A DNA stretch of 64,000 nucleotides from Streptomyces paradoxus (GCF_014202475.1 NZ_JACHGV010000008.1:310001-374000), one strand, 5' to 3'. Positions 32,050-41,474 are shown, counted from the first letter of the stretch. The notes: a model not told the origin generated them from the letters alone. Made by a program: numbers and translations.

Positions 32050-34362
32050 TCAGGCGGGTGTGGGCCGTGTCCGGTCAACGGTGGGTTCGAGGCGTACGAC
32101 GATGCCCTTCGACGTGGGCTGATTGCTGATGTCGGCGACGCTGTCCAGCGGGACCAGGACGTTCGTCTCCGGATAGTAGGCGGCGGCCGAGCCCTTGGCG
32201 GCCGGGTAGGGCACGACCTCGAAGTTCTCGGCCCGGCGCTCGGAGCCGTCCGCCCAGACGCTCACCAGGTCGACGTGATCGCCCTGGGCGAGGCCGAGTT
32301 CGGTCAGGTCGGCCGGGTTGACGAGTACGACGTGGCGACTGCCGTGAATGCCGCGGTAGCGGTCGTTGTTGGTGTAGGGGATGGTGTTCCACTGGTCGTG
32401 CGAGCGCAGCGTCTGCAGCAGCAGGTGGCCCTCGGGGGCCCGGGGGACCACGTGCTCGTTGCTGGTGAACAGGGCTTTGCCGACCTTGTTGTTGAAGACG
32501 CCCTCGTTCACCGGGTTGGGCAATTGGAAGCCCCCGGGGCGGGACACCCGCGCGTTGAAGTCGTGGAAGCCCGGCACGACGCGGGAGATGTGGTCGCGGA
32601 TGGTGCCGTAGTCGCCCTCGAACTTGTCCCAGGGGATGTCCGCCTTGCCGTCCAGGGTGCGGCGGGCGAGCCGGCACAGGATGGCGACTTCGCTGAGCAG
32701 CAGCGGGGAGGCCGGCTCCAGGCGTCCCTGGGAGGTGTGCACCTCGCTCATGGAGTTCTCGACGGTGACGAACTGCTCGCCGTCGGCCTGGACGTCACGC
32801 TCGGTGCGTCCCAGGGTCGGCAGGATCAGCGCGGTGTCGCCGCAGACCGTGTGCGAGCGGTTGAGCTTGGTGGAGATGTGGGCGGTCAGCCGACACGAGC
32901 GCATCGCCTCCTCGGTGACCTCGCTGTCGGGAGCGGCGCGCACGAAGTTGCCGGCCAGGGCGAGGAAGACCTTGACGCGGCCCTCGCGCATGGCCTTGAT
33001 CGAGTTCACCGAGTTCAGTCCATGCGGACGCGGCGGGTCGAAGCCGAATTCCCTCCGCAGGGCGTCGAGGAAGGTGTCCGGCATCTGCTCCCAGATGCCC
33101 ATGGTGCGGTCGCCCTGGACGTTGCTGTGGCCGCGCACCGGGCAGGCGCCGGTGCCGGCACGCCCCAGATTGCCGCGCAGCATCAGGAAGTTGACGAACT
33201 CCCGGACGGTGGGCACGGCGTGCTTGTGCTGGGTGATGCCCATCGCCCAGCAGACGATGACGCGTTCGCTGTTCAGGACCTCGTCGCGGACCTTCTCGAT
33301 CTCCGCGCGGGTCAGTCCGGTCGCGGTGTGCACGTCGTCCCAGTCGATGGTGCGGGCGTGCTGCGCGAACTCCTCGAAGCCGGTGGTGTGGGCGTCGATG
33401 AAGTCGTGGTCCAGGACGGTGCCGGGCGCCGCGTCCTCGGCCTCCAGCAGCAGGCGGTTGAGGGCCTGGAACAGGGCGAGGTCGCCGCCGGGCTTGATGT
33501 GCAGGAACCGGTCGGCGATCTGGGTGCCGCGTCCGAGGAGGCCGCTCGGCTTCTGCGGGTTCTTGAAGCGCCGCAGCCCGGCTTCCGGCAGCGGATTGAC
33601 CGCCACGATCCGGCAGCCGTTGCGCTTGGCCTCCTCCAGGGCGCTGAGCTGGCGCGGGTGATTGCTGCCCGGGTTCTGCCCGACCAGGAAGATCAGGTCG
33701 GCGTGGTGGAGGTCGTCGAGGCTGACCGTGCCCTTGCCGGTGCCCAGGGTCTCGCTCAGGGCGAAGCCGCTGGACTCGTGGCACATGTTGCTGCAGTCGG
33801 GCAGGTTGTTGGTGCCGAAGGCACGGGCGAAGAGCTGGAGGACGAAGGCGGCTTCGTTGCTGGCGCGGCCGGAGGTGTAGAAGACGGCCTCGTCGGGGGA
33901 GGCCAGCCCGTTCAGTTCCTGTGCGAGGACGCCCAGGGCGTCGCTCCAGCTGACGGGCTCGTAGTGCTCGGAGCCGGGCCGCTTGATCATCGGCTCGGTG
34001 AGCCGGCCCTGCTGGTTGAGCCACAGGTCGGAGCGGGCGGCGAGATCGGAAACGCTGTGCTCACGGAAGAAGCCGGCGGTGATCCGGCGCGTGGTGGCCT
34101 CGTCGTTGATGTGTTTGGCGCCGTTCTCGCAGTACTCGTTGCGATGGCGCCGGCCCGGGGCCGGGTCCGCCCAGGCGCATCCGGGGCAGTCGACCCCGCC
34201 CACCTGGTTCATGGTCAGCAGGTCCACCCCGGTCTTGCGCGGGGAGGTCTGCTCCAGGGAGTACTCCAGCGCGTGCACGACCGCGGGGACACCGGCCGCC
34301 CACTTCTTCGGCGGTGTCACGGAGAGGGAGGTCTCCGGCTCCTCGCCGGGCGAATTCTGCAT
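32050..34362 (-). CDS. FdhF/YdeP family molybdopterin oxidoreductase
   Basis: 770 residues from ATG 34362. The N-terminus carries VDCPGCAWADPAPGRRHRN and YCENGAKHINDEATTRRITA. The Mo-bis-MGD domains show FYTSGRASNEAAFVLQLFAR, NLPDCSNMCHESSGFALSE, GQNPGSNHPRQLSALEEAKR and WAMGITQHKHAVP. The C-terminal dinucleotide-binding region has VLVNPADLTELGLAQGDHVD. These match YdeP-type formate-dehydrogenase-like proteins. The E. coli relative YdeP is linked to acid resistance; the electron partner and substrate are unknown. The gene may form an operon with the upstream SRPBCC and SDR genes on the same strand (36 bases to the SRPBCC gene). Confidence 0.9.
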   Translation of the reverse strand: MQNSPGEEPETSLSVTPPKKWAAGVPAVVHALEYSLEQTSPRKTGVDLLTMNQVGGVDCPGCAWADPAPGRRHRNEYCENGAKHINDEATTRRITAGFFREHSVSDLAARSDLWLNQQGRLTEPMIKRPGSEHYEPVSWSDALGVLAQELNGLASPDEAVFYTSGRASNEAAFVLQLFARAFGTNNLPDCSNMCHESSGFALSETLGTGKGTVSLDDLHHADLIFLVGQNPGSNHPRQLSALEEAKRNGCRIVAVNPLPEAGLRRFKNPQKPSGLLGRGTQIADRFLHIKPGGDLALFQALNRLLLEAEDAAPGTVLDHDFIDAHTTGFEEFAQHARTIDWDDVHTATGLTRAEIEKVRDEVLNSERVIVCWAMGITQHKHAVPTVREFVNFLMLRGNLGRAGTGACPVRGHSNVQGDRTMGIWEQMPDTFLDALRREFGFDPPRPHGLNSVNSIKAMREGRVKVFLALAGNFVRAAPDSEVTEEAMRSCRLTAHISTKLNRSHTVCGDTALILPTLGRTERDVQADGEQFVTVENSMSEVHTSQGRLEPASPLLLSEVAILCRLARRTLDGKADIPWDKFEGDYGTIRDHISRVVPGFHDFNARVSRPGGFQLPNPVNEGVFNNKVGKALFTSNEHVVPRAPEGHLLLQTLRSHDQWNTIPYTNNDRYRGIHGSRHVVLVNPADLTELGLAQGDHVDLVSVWADGSERRAENFEVVPYPAAKGSAAAYYPETNVLVPLDSVADISNQPTSKGIVVRLEPTVDRTRPTPA

Positions 34363-34398
34363 CGGTTCGCCTTTCTCTTGCCGTGCCCTGCACACCGG

Positions 34399-35016
34399 TC
34401 AGCCGACGGGCCACTGGGCCACGCGGCTCCTGGGCGGTTCCGGGTGATCGTGCTGCACGCGGCCGTTGCGGATGGTGCCGCGCCAGGCCCCGCCCTCCTG
34501 CCCCAGCCCTTCGATGAATCGTTTGAAGTTCACGAGTTCCCCGCGCACCAGGCGGGCGGTGAGCCGGGTGGCCCTGGACGAGCGGGTGAGGATCCTCGCG
34601 GCTCCCTGGGGTGTGAGGAGCATCCGGACGGTGATCGCGGTGCCGCCGGACTCGGTGGGCCTGAACTCGACCTCGCCCTGGTGGGAGGGGTTCTGCTCCA
34701 GGCCGCGCCAGGCCAGGTAGGCGTCGGGGTCCTGCTCCAGGATCTCGACCGCGAAGCGGCGGCGCAGGGGGCCGTAGCCGATGGTCCAGGCGGTCATGGT
34801 GGGACGGATCTGCTCGACGGCGTGCACCAGGGCCGAGAAGCGGGGGAAGGTCTTGAACTGCGTCCACTGGTTGTACGCCGTCCGCACCGGCACCGCGACC
34901 TCGATCGTTTCCTCGACGTGCCGCTCCCGCAGCGGACGGCGGCGTGTGACGCCCCCGTCAGTGCGCTTCCCCGGAGCGTTCGGCACGGCTTGCTGGGCTT
35001 CGTTCTCGGGCGCCAT
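34399..35016 (-). CDS. SRPBCC-family (cyclase/dehydrase-like) protein
   Basis: 205 residues from ATG 35016. After a charged N-terminus it follows the helix-grip fold: RHVEETIEVAVPVRTAYNQW, then TQFKTFPRFSALVHAVEQIR and GEVEFRPTESGGTAITVRML. The C-terminal helix VRGELVNFKRFIEGL ends the fold. Related proteins include polyketide aromatases and stress-linked lipid-binding proteins near FdhF genes in actinobacteria. No polyketide gene is nearby, so a general or stress role is more likely. It lies 36 bases upstream of the molybdopterin oxidoreductase start and probably shares its mRNA. Confidence 0.85.
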   Translation of the reverse strand: MAPENEAQQAVPNAPGKRTDGGVTRRRPLRERHVEETIEVAVPVRTAYNQWTQFKTFPRFSALVHAVEQIRPTMTAWTIGYGPLRRRFAVEILEQDPDAYLAWRGLEQNPSHQGEVEFRPTESGGTAITVRMLLTPQGAARILTRSSRATRLTARLVRGELVNFKRFIEGLGQEGGAWRGTIRNGRVQHDHPEPPRSRVAQWPVG

Positions 35017-35270
35017 CGTGGTCTCTCTTCCGAGGTGACGGAGCCGGGCGTCAGGGCGCCCGGCCTTTCCTCGTGCGTCGGGGCTCCTCTACCAGTTTCC
35101 ACATCGTGCACTCCGAGTCACTTCGGAGCGTCCATGTTGCCCCGGTCGGCCTGGCCACCCGGCAGGAGGGCGGCGATCGGCCCTGTCGGCGGCCCTCCAC
35201 ACCGGCACCCCGGCAGGAAGCCATTGCGCTTCAGCACTACCGGCCGACTCGACCCGGGTGTCCCGATCGG

Positions 35271-36212
35271 TCAGGGGCGCTCGGGCGGGGAGGGGCGTGT
35301 GGCTGCCTGACAGGCGTCGAGGTCGGCTCGGCCCCCGGCGCCCAGGACCCCGGTGCCCACGGTGAGCCGGCTCGGGGGGTGCCGGCGCAACTCCTGGCGG
35401 GCGAGGCGGGAGACGAGGGCGGGGAAGGCGGGCCGCAGCGGCTGGCACCAGCGCAGCCAGGGGGGCGCGTAGATGTGACGGGCACGGCGTGTGATGCCGG
35501 CGGTCAGCCATTCGGAGACCTGAGCGGTGCTGTGCACCTTGCGGGCGAACCGGGGCTGGTTGCGGCGCAGGGCCTGCAGCACAGGGTGGTCGTCCAGGCC
35601 GGTGATCATGTCGGTGCCGGTCCAGTGCAGGTAGGCGATGCCGACGCCGACCCCGTCCGGTTCCACCTCGCCGCGCAGGGCCAGGGCGAACGACTCCACC
35701 CCCGCTTTGGAGGCGCAGTAGGCGCTCATCAGCGGGGACGAGCCGAAGGCGGCGGTGGAGGCGATCTGGAGGAAGTAGCCGCGGGTGTGCGTGAGGTGGG
35801 GCAGGAAGGCGCGGGCGGTATTGGCGGATCCGGTGAGATTGACGTCGATGACCCGCTGCCACACGTCGGCCGGCGTGTGGGCGAACGGCCCGCCGGCGGC
35901 GATCCCGGCGTTGGCCACGACGACGCTCGCCTGCCCCAGTACTTCGCTGATCTCGCGGGCGGCGCGATGGAGCGCTTCCCGGTCGGTGACGTCGGTCTCG
36001 ACGCAGAGGCTGCGGCCGGGCAGGGAGTCGGCGGCCTGGCGCAGGGTGGCCTCCTCGCGCCCTGTCAGCGCGACGAGCATCCCGGCGTCCGACAGACGCC
36101 GTGCGAGGGCCGCGCCCACACCCCGGGCGGCTCCGGTCACGACCGCGACCCGCCCCGCCAGCGGCGAGCCGGCCGCCTCTCGGGGCCGTCCTGACCCGGG
36201 AATCCCGCGCAT
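35271..36212 (-). CDS. Short-chain dehydrogenase/reductase (classical SDR)
   Basis: 313 residues from ATG 36212 (MRGIPGSGRPREAAGS). The NAD(P) motif reads VAVVTGAARGVGAALARRLS, the NAG motif VVVANAGIA, and the active site has Ser in LQIASTAAF and YCASK for Tyr and Lys, so all catalytic residues are present. The C-terminus extends beyond the SDR core with WLRWCQPLRPAFPALVSRLA. It precedes the SRPBCC gene by 250 bases on the same strand. Substrate not predictable. The 250-base gap holds no gene, only a short stem (CTCCGA/TCGGAG). Confidence 0.88.
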   Translation of the reverse strand: MRGIPGSGRPREAAGSPLAGRVAVVTGAARGVGAALARRLSDAGMLVALTGREEATLRQAADSLPGRSLCVETDVTDREALHRAAREISEVLGQASVVVANAGIAAGGPFAHTPADVWQRVIDVNLTGSANTARAFLPHLTHTRGYFLQIASTAAFGSSPLMSAYCASKAGVESFALALRGEVEPDGVGVGIAYLHWTGTDMITGLDDHPVLQALRRNQPRFARKVHSTAQVSEWLTAGITRRARHIYAPPWLRWCQPLRPAFPALVSRLARQELRRHPPSRLTVGTGVLGAGGRADLDACQAATRPSPPERP

Positions 36213-36412
36213 AGGTCCTCGTTCCTGTAGCCGCGCCGTCCCGCCGACGGCACCCTCGCCCTTCCGTCCTACCCGGCCGAACAGATGCGCTCGAGACGTG
36301 TAGCCCATTCGGCGCCCGCGCCGACGGCCGCGGGTCAGGGGCGCCACGCCCCTGCTCCCGGCGTGCCTCCTGCCTTCGAGGGTGCGAGCAGCCGGGAGGT
36401 CAGGGCGCGCTG

Positions 36413-37090
36413 TCAGCGACTGAAGACCAGCTCGGCCTGGTCGCGGCGAGTGGTGTGCAGCTCCCAGTAGACCGGGGAGATCTCCTCGGCCTGGGCGGTC
36501 GGGAAGCCGGGGATGACCGACATGCCGATCGACACGTCGATGCCGACGTGGGCGGCCTGGACGCCGGTGCCCTCCAGCTCCTTGTGCAGATTGACGACCC
36601 AGTTGCGCAGGGCCGCCGCTGCGGCGTTGACGTTGCCGACCTGCGGCACGGGGTCGATGGAGCCTGCGCCGGTGGTGAACAGCAGGGTGCCCGCGCCGGC
36701 CTCCCGCATGGCGGGCAGGACCGCACGGGTGGCGGTGATCGCTCCGTAGAGCTGGAACTCCATCTCGTGCTGCACGTGCGAGGGTTCGGTCGCGCTCGGT
36801 GTGGTCAGGACGGTCGAGTCGAAGCCGCCGACGGGGGAGTACTCCAGGACGTCGATGCCGCCGAAGCGGGCGGAGGCGTCCTGGAGCGCCCGGGTGAGCG
36901 CCTCGCGGTCGAGGACGTCGGCGGGGAATGCGACGGCGGTGATGCCTTCTGCGGTCAGTTCGCCGGCCAGCTTCTCCAGCTTGACGCGGTTGCGGGCTAT
37001 CAGCGCGACGTCGTAGCCGTGGGTGCCGAACGTGCGCGCGATGGCGCGACCCAGCTGAGGGCCGGCGCCGACGATGGCGATGGTGGGCAT
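36413..37090 (-). CDS. SDR-like oxidoreductase controlled by adjacent TetR
   Basis: 225 residues from ATG 37090 (MPTIAIVGAGPQLGRAIART). The Rossmann start GAGPQLGRA is clear and the loop VAFPADVLD fits NAD(P) binding. The usual Tyr-x3-Lys is absent: GNVNAAAAALRNWVVNLHKE replaces it, so classical SDR catalysis is doubtful. It belongs to an atypical SDR group common in Streptomyces next to TetR repressors. The 128 bp between this start and the divergent TetR start hold three copies of a palindromic operator, so the gene is almost certainly repressed by that TetR. Confidence 0.85.
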   Translation of the reverse strand: MPTIAIVGAGPQLGRAIARTFGTHGYDVALIARNRVKLEKLAGELTAEGITAVAFPADVLDREALTRALQDASARFGGIDVLEYSPVGGFDSTVLTTPSATEPSHVQHEMEFQLYGAITATRAVLPAMREAGAGTLLFTTGAGSIDPVPQVGNVNAAAAALRNWVVNLHKELEGTGVQAAHVGIDVSIGMSVIPGFPTAQAEEISPVYWELHTTRRDQAELVFSR

Positions 37091-37116
37091 GAGAGAGCCT
37101 TCCTGGCACTAGAGGT

Positions 37117-37198
37117 GGATAGCCCTATCCGTTTCCAATCCGGAAAGGGCTATCCGGTTCGCGGTCGAGCGTAGCACGGGAATCGGATAAGGCTTTCC
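37117..37198. promoter_or_regulatory. Three TetR operator copies between SDR and TetR genes
   Basis: Three 14-bp palindromes of the form GGAWARNNCTWTCC are present: GGATAGCCCTATCC (37117-37130, perfect), GGAAAGGGCTATCC (37142-37155) and GGATAAGGCTTTCC (37185-37198). Centres are 25 and 43 bp apart. They cover both divergent promoters, and the third lies 20 bp before the TetR start, consistent with autorepression plus repression of the SDR gene. Confidence 0.85.
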
Positions 37199-37218
37199 GG
37201 TTTGTTAGTCTGGTCGGC

Positions 37219-37941
37219 ATGACCCCCCGAGATCAGCACGCCGACGGCCCCGGTGGCGCGGCCGGCTCCGCGGCTCCGTCAAAGCTGCCCACGCGCAGCG
37301 ACGCGGAGCGCAACCGGGGGCGGATCATCGCCGCGGCACGCGCCGTCTTCCGGCGCGACGGACTGAACGCGTCGATGGCCTCGGTCGCTCGGGAAGCGGG
37401 GGTGGGGATCGCCACCCTCTTCCGCCACTTTTCCACCAAGGAGGAACTGGTCGGCGCGGTCTTCACCGACCGCATGGAGGCATACGCGCAGGCCACCGAA
37501 AGGGCCCTGGCCGACCCGGACCCGTGGAACGGCTTCGCCGGCTACATCGAGGAAGTCTGTGCGATGCAGGCCGCCGACCGGGGCTTCGCCGACATCCTGA
37601 CCATGAGCTTGCCCGGCGCCCCAGCCCTGGAGGAGTGCCGCGACGAGGCGTACCAGGGCTTCCTCGAACTCATCCGCCGCGCCAAGGACGGCGGGCGGCT
37701 GCGCGAGGACTTCACCAGCCGGGATCTCGTCCTGCTCCTGATGGCCAACGCCGGCGTCCTCAGTGCCACCGGCGACGCCGCTCCTGATGCCTGGCGCCGC
37801 CTGGTGGCATGGATGATCCAGTCCTTCCAGGTCCCTGCCCGCGGCCCGCTCCCGGACCCGCCGGAGGACGCCGCACTGTACGAGGCCATGCGCCGCGCCA
37901 GCCAGAGCGTCACCTCAGCCGATACCGCGAAGCGGCGCTGA
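37219..37941 (+). CDS. TetR family transcriptional repressor
   Basis: 240 residues from ATG 37219. The DNA-binding part reads RSDAERNRGRIIAAARAVFR, then MASVAREAGVGIATLFRHFS and KEELVGAVFTDRMEAYAQAT. The ligand domain is helical (GFLELIRRAKDGGRLREDFT, LVLLLMANAGVLSATGDAAP). Proteins of this subgroup in Streptomyces are usually paired with a small SDR, as here. Three operator palindromes upstream point to tight autoregulation. The inducer is unknown. Confidence 0.93.
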   Translation: MTPRDQHADGPGGAAGSAAPSKLPTRSDAERNRGRIIAAARAVFRRDGLNASMASVAREAGVGIATLFRHFSTKEELVGAVFTDRMEAYAQATERALADPDPWNGFAGYIEEVCAMQAADRGFADILTMSLPGAPALEECRDEAYQGFLELIRRAKDGGRLREDFTSRDLVLLLMANAGVLSATGDAAPDAWRRLVAWMIQSFQVPARGPLPDPPEDAALYEAMRRASQSVTSADTAKRR

Positions 37942-38046
37942 ACTGCCGCCGGCCGATGGGCCGACGACGGCTGCGGCGTACGGTGCAGGAGCCTGGGGGC
38001 GGGTGTGGGTGCCGACGGGGCCGGTGCCGCCCTGGACGAACAGCGG

Positions 38047-38108
38047 CCGGGGCAGGCACCAGGCACTCCGCTCGACGAACGGCTGCCCGATCTCGGTGCC
38101 TGCCCCGG
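38047..38108. terminator. Bidirectional terminator-like hairpin between TetR and rhamnosidase genes
   Basis: CCGGGGCAGGCACC (38047-38060) and GGTGCCTGCCCCGG (38095-38108) pair perfectly over 14 bp around a 34-nt loop. It lies between two convergent genes, seven bases past the rhamnosidase stop. Confidence 0.65.
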
Positions 38109-38114
38109 TCTGGC

Positions 38115-41100
38115 TCAGCGGGATCCCCGCTCGGCGACGAAGTCGTACGTGCCCGATCCGACCTGGAACACGGCTGCTCCGTCCTCCATGCGCAGGAAGC
38201 GGACTCCCTTCGCCTTGTCCGCCGGCCGCCCGCCTTCGGTCCCCGCGTCGCGCGAGCCGGCCGGGACATGGACTTCCGCGACGGTGTTGACCGGCACCGT
38301 CACCTTGAGGGTGAAGGCGCCGTCGCGGTCGGTCCAGCGCGACGACAGCAGGCCGTGGACGGTGTGGAGGCTTCCGGCACCCCGGGTGAGGTCGCCGCCG
38401 GGTACGGGAGCGATCCGGGAGCGCTTGTAGCCGGGCTCGAGGGCGGAGAGGCCACCGATGTTCTGGAACATCCAGTCACCCACGGCGCCGTAGGCGTAGT
38501 GGTTGAAGGAGTTCATGTCGACCGGACCGAATTCGCCGTCGGGCATGATCGAGTTCCACCGCTCCCACATGGTGGTGCCGCCCTTGGCGATCTCGTAGCC
38601 CCAGGACGGGTAGTCCTTGTGCAGGAGCATCGTGTAGGCGAGGTCGTCGCGGCCGATCCTGCTCAGCGCGGGCAGCAGCAGCGGCGTGCCGATGAAGCCG
38701 GTGCGCAGGTGGTGGTCGGTCAGGGCCAGTTTGGCGACGAACTTCTCGCCGACCTTGCCGACGAGCGCCGGGTCCGAAACGAGGTTCATGCCCAGGGCCA
38801 TGGCGTATCCGGTCTGGGAGTTGCCCTTCACGGTGCCGTCGGCAGCGACGTAGGCCCGGGTGAAGGCCTTGCGGATGTCGGCGGAGAGCTTGCGGTAGTC
38901 GGACGCCGCCGACTCCTCGCCCAGGGCATCGGCGGCCTCCGCCATCATGCGGGCGTTCTCCGCGTAATAGGCGGTGCCCAGGACTCCCTGCTCGGTGGGG
39001 TCGTCCAGGTGCAGCCAGTCGTTGGTGAAGAAGGTGGTGCGGCCGGGCTCCAGCAGGTCCGCGCCGGCACTCTCGCGCACGAACTGGAAGAACTTGCGCA
39101 TGGCGGGGTAGTTGTCGCGCAGGATGCGGGTGTCGCCGTAGGAGCGCCACACGTGGTACGGCACGGTGATCATCACGTCGGACCAGCCGACGCCGCTCTC
39201 GGCGAACTGGCCCTGGGGCGTCGGCACGACTGCGGGCAGATCGCCGTTGGCGTGCTGGGAGTTGCGGACGTCCGTCATCCAGTGGGACAGGAACGCGCGT
39301 GTGTCGACGAGGTAGTTGGCCGTCGGGGCGAACAGGCTGATGTCGCCCGTCCAGCCCAGGCGCTCGTCGCGGGCCGGGGTGTCGGTGGGGATGGACAGGA
39401 AGTTGCCGCGCTGGCTCCAGGAGATGTTGCTGACCAGCTGGTCGAGCATGCTGTCGGAGGTCTTCAGCGTGCCGGTGGAGGGGAGGTCGGAGCCCCAGAC
39501 GACGCCCTGGACGTCGTCGAGCGCGGGAGATGAGTCCACTCCGGTGATCTCGATGTAGCGGAACCCGTGCTGGGTGAAGGTGGGCTCGTAGGTGACCGTT
39601 CCGGAGTCGGCGAAGACATAGCGGTCGGTGACCTTGGCGCTGCGGAAGTTGTCGGTGTACAGGGTGCCGTCCTTGTTCAGCACCTCGGCGTAACGGATCT
39701 TCGCGGTCTGGCCGGAGGAGCCGGTGAGGGTCAGCCGGGACACGCCGACCATGTTCTGGCCGAGGTCGTACACGTACGTCCCGGAGCTGGGCTCGGTCCT
39801 CTTCCGGGCCTTGAGAACCTGGGTCTCCCGCACCGGCTCGTCGCTCTGCGGGACGAGCAGGGCGGTGCGTGACTCCACCTTCGCGGCCGCTTCCCAGCGG
39901 GCGTCGTCGAATCCGGCGCGGCTCCAGCCCGCCGGCTTGAGGCGGGCGTCATACGTCTCGCCGTCCTGCAGGTCGGCCTTCACGTAGGGTCCCTCAGCCG
40001 CTTTCCACGAACCGTCCGTGGCGATCCACTGGACGGAGCCGTCCGTGTAGGCGACGCGCATCTTCGCCACGAGCGCCGGGGTGTTGCCGTACTGGCGGCT
40101 CCAGCCGATCCCGACCTTGCCGGCCCACCAGCCGTCGGCCAGGGACGCGCCGATCGCGTTGTCGCCGCTCTTGAGCAGTCTCGTGACGTCGTAGGTCTGG
40201 GACTGGATGCGCTGGTGGTAGTCGGTCCAGCCCGGGGCGAGCACCTGGTCGCCGACCCGCCGGCCGTTGACCTCCAGCGCGTAGACGCCGAGCGCGGAGA
40301 CGTAGACCCGTGCTGAGGCGATCCTCTTGCCGGGCTCGGTCGCGAAGCCCTTGCGCAGCAGCGGCATCGGCCGGACACCGGGCCCGTACAGGGCGTCCGT
40401 GGTGCCGGAGACCGAGAGGGCGGAGTCGGCGACGTCACCGCCGGAGAAGGGGTTCCGGCCCGAGGCGAAGTCGGTGTCGAGCAGAGTGCTGCCGTCGGCT
40501 GCGGTCACGACGGCGTCGTAGACCGTTCCCCGCTCGCCGCAGCAGGCGTGGGTGCGGAAGCCGATGTAGCCCTTGGCGAACGTGGGATCCGTGAACGTGC
40601 TGACGAGCTTGCCGTCGAGAGTCGTCCTGATCGTGTCGCCCGCCACGTCGTAACGCACGGTGTGCCGGTCGGCGAGGAACGATGCGTTCGTGAGGCCATA
40701 GGGCGCGAGATCCACTTCCTGAACCACGCTGTAAGCGCCCTTGACTTGCTTGTGCAGCCTCAGTGCCGGGCTTGCGCCGGTGACGTTGAACTGCCACATG
40801 TATCCGTTGGCCGCGTCGGGAGCGCGCAGGAACATGCCGAAGGCGGCGTTGTCGAGCTTGAACCGGACCGTCGCGGTGTAGTCGGACCACCGGTCCAGCT
40901 CACTGGGAGCCTCGGCGCGCGTGATCCACTGAGCGCCGTCCCAGTCGCCGGCATCCAGCAGGCCGGTCTCGAAGTACGCGTCCGTGCTCCACCGGCTCAC
41001 GGCTCCCTTGTCGTCCCAGGCACGGACGCGCCAGTAGTAGCGAGTGGCCGACTTCAGGTCCGGACCGCCGTATTCGACGTCGACCTGCCGGTCGGACCTC

Positions 41101-41399
41101 ACCTTTCCGGACGACCACACGTCGGCGGCCCCGGGTTCGCGTCCGACCTGTATCTCATAGGCCTGTTGGGTCGTCGCCCGCCGCTCCGACACCAACTGCC
41201 ATCCGAGAACCGGGGTTTCAGCACCGATACCGATGGGATTGGTCCGGCCGTTGGTGTTCAGGGCCCGCACGGTGAGAGGGGCGCCGGAGGCGGACGCCGC
41301 CGGGAACAGGGGATCGGGCAGGACGGTCACGCTGCCGAGAACCGCGAGCACGACGAAGCCTCTGAGGAGGCCGAGCATGATAGGTCGCCTGAGGAGCAT
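38115..41399 (-). CDS. Secreted alpha-L-rhamnosidase (GH78)
   Basis: 1094 residues from ATG 41399. A signal peptide (LRGFVVLAVLGSVTVLPDPL ... ASA) is followed by the fibronectin-like N domain (PLTVRALNTNGRTNPIGIGA), an inserted lectin-like domain (TATVRFKLDNAAFGMFLRAP, with HACCGERGT), Bac_rhamnosid_N (KRIASARVYVSALGVYALEV ... LAPGWTDYHQRIQSQ) and the (alpha/alpha)6 catalytic barrel. The GH78 catalytic motif DERLGWTGDISLFAPTA is intact. The enzyme releases terminal alpha-L-rhamnose from plant glycans or flavonoid glycosides outside the cell. It stands alone, with LacI-like and other palindromes upstream that suggest substrate-dependent control. Confidence 0.95.
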   Translation of the reverse strand: MLLRRPIMLGLLRGFVVLAVLGSVTVLPDPLFPAASASGAPLTVRALNTNGRTNPIGIGAETPVLGWQLVSERRATTQQAYEIQVGREPGAADVWSSGKVRSDRQVDVEYGGPDLKSATRYYWRVRAWDDKGAVSRWSTDAYFETGLLDAGDWDGAQWITRAEAPSELDRWSDYTATVRFKLDNAAFGMFLRAPDAANGYMWQFNVTGASPALRLHKQVKGAYSVVQEVDLAPYGLTNASFLADRHTVRYDVAGDTIRTTLDGKLVSTFTDPTFAKGYIGFRTHACCGERGTVYDAVVTAADGSTLLDTDFASGRNPFSGGDVADSALSVSGTTDALYGPGVRPMPLLRKGFATEPGKRIASARVYVSALGVYALEVNGRRVGDQVLAPGWTDYHQRIQSQTYDVTRLLKSGDNAIGASLADGWWAGKVGIGWSRQYGNTPALVAKMRVAYTDGSVQWIATDGSWKAAEGPYVKADLQDGETYDARLKPAGWSRAGFDDARWEAAAKVESRTALLVPQSDEPVRETQVLKARKRTEPSSGTYVYDLGQNMVGVSRLTLTGSSGQTAKIRYAEVLNKDGTLYTDNFRSAKVTDRYVFADSGTVTYEPTFTQHGFRYIEITGVDSSPALDDVQGVVWGSDLPSTGTLKTSDSMLDQLVSNISWSQRGNFLSIPTDTPARDERLGWTGDISLFAPTANYLVDTRAFLSHWMTDVRNSQHANGDLPAVVPTPQGQFAESGVGWSDVMITVPYHVWRSYGDTRILRDNYPAMRKFFQFVRESAGADLLEPGRTTFFTNDWLHLDDPTEQGVLGTAYYAENARMMAEAADALGEESAASDYRKLSADIRKAFTRAYVAADGTVKGNSQTGYAMALGMNLVSDPALVGKVGEKFVAKLALTDHHLRTGFIGTPLLLPALSRIGRDDLAYTMLLHKDYPSWGYEIAKGGTTMWERWNSIMPDGEFGPVDMNSFNHYAYGAVGDWMFQNIGGLSALEPGYKRSRIAPVPGGDLTRGAGSLHTVHGLLSSRWTDRDGAFTLKVTVPVNTVAEVHVPAGSRDAGTEGGRPADKAKGVRFLRMEDGAAVFQVGSGTYDFVAERGSR

Positions 41400-41414
41400 G
41401 GCTTCTCCGGTCTA

Positions 41415-41474
41415 CTGAATCGTTTCAATCAGGCAGGTCGCGGGGACAGTAGTCGTGTGACGTGTAACACGTCA
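41415..41474. promoter_or_regulatory. Two palindromic sites upstream of rhamnosidase
   Basis: CTGAATCGTTTCAATCAG (41415-41432) resembles a LacI-family operator of the GAAACGTTTC class. TGACGTGT-A-ACACGTCA (41458-41474) is a perfect 8-bp-arm palindrome of a different type. Both lie within 75 bp upstream of the start, where a repressor would block transcription. No regulator gene is adjacent. Confidence 0.6.

Noticed and set aside
35017..35270. Gap with the short stem CTCCGA/TCGGAG as a terminator
   Set aside because: Six-base stem only, and both flanking genes run in the same direction; too weak to call.
32275..35310. 1011-codon plus-strand ORF
   Set aside because: Antisense to the molybdopterin oxidoreductase and SRPBCC genes; low-complexity Gly/Val/Glu/Arg content, no domains. 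A high-G+C shadow frame.
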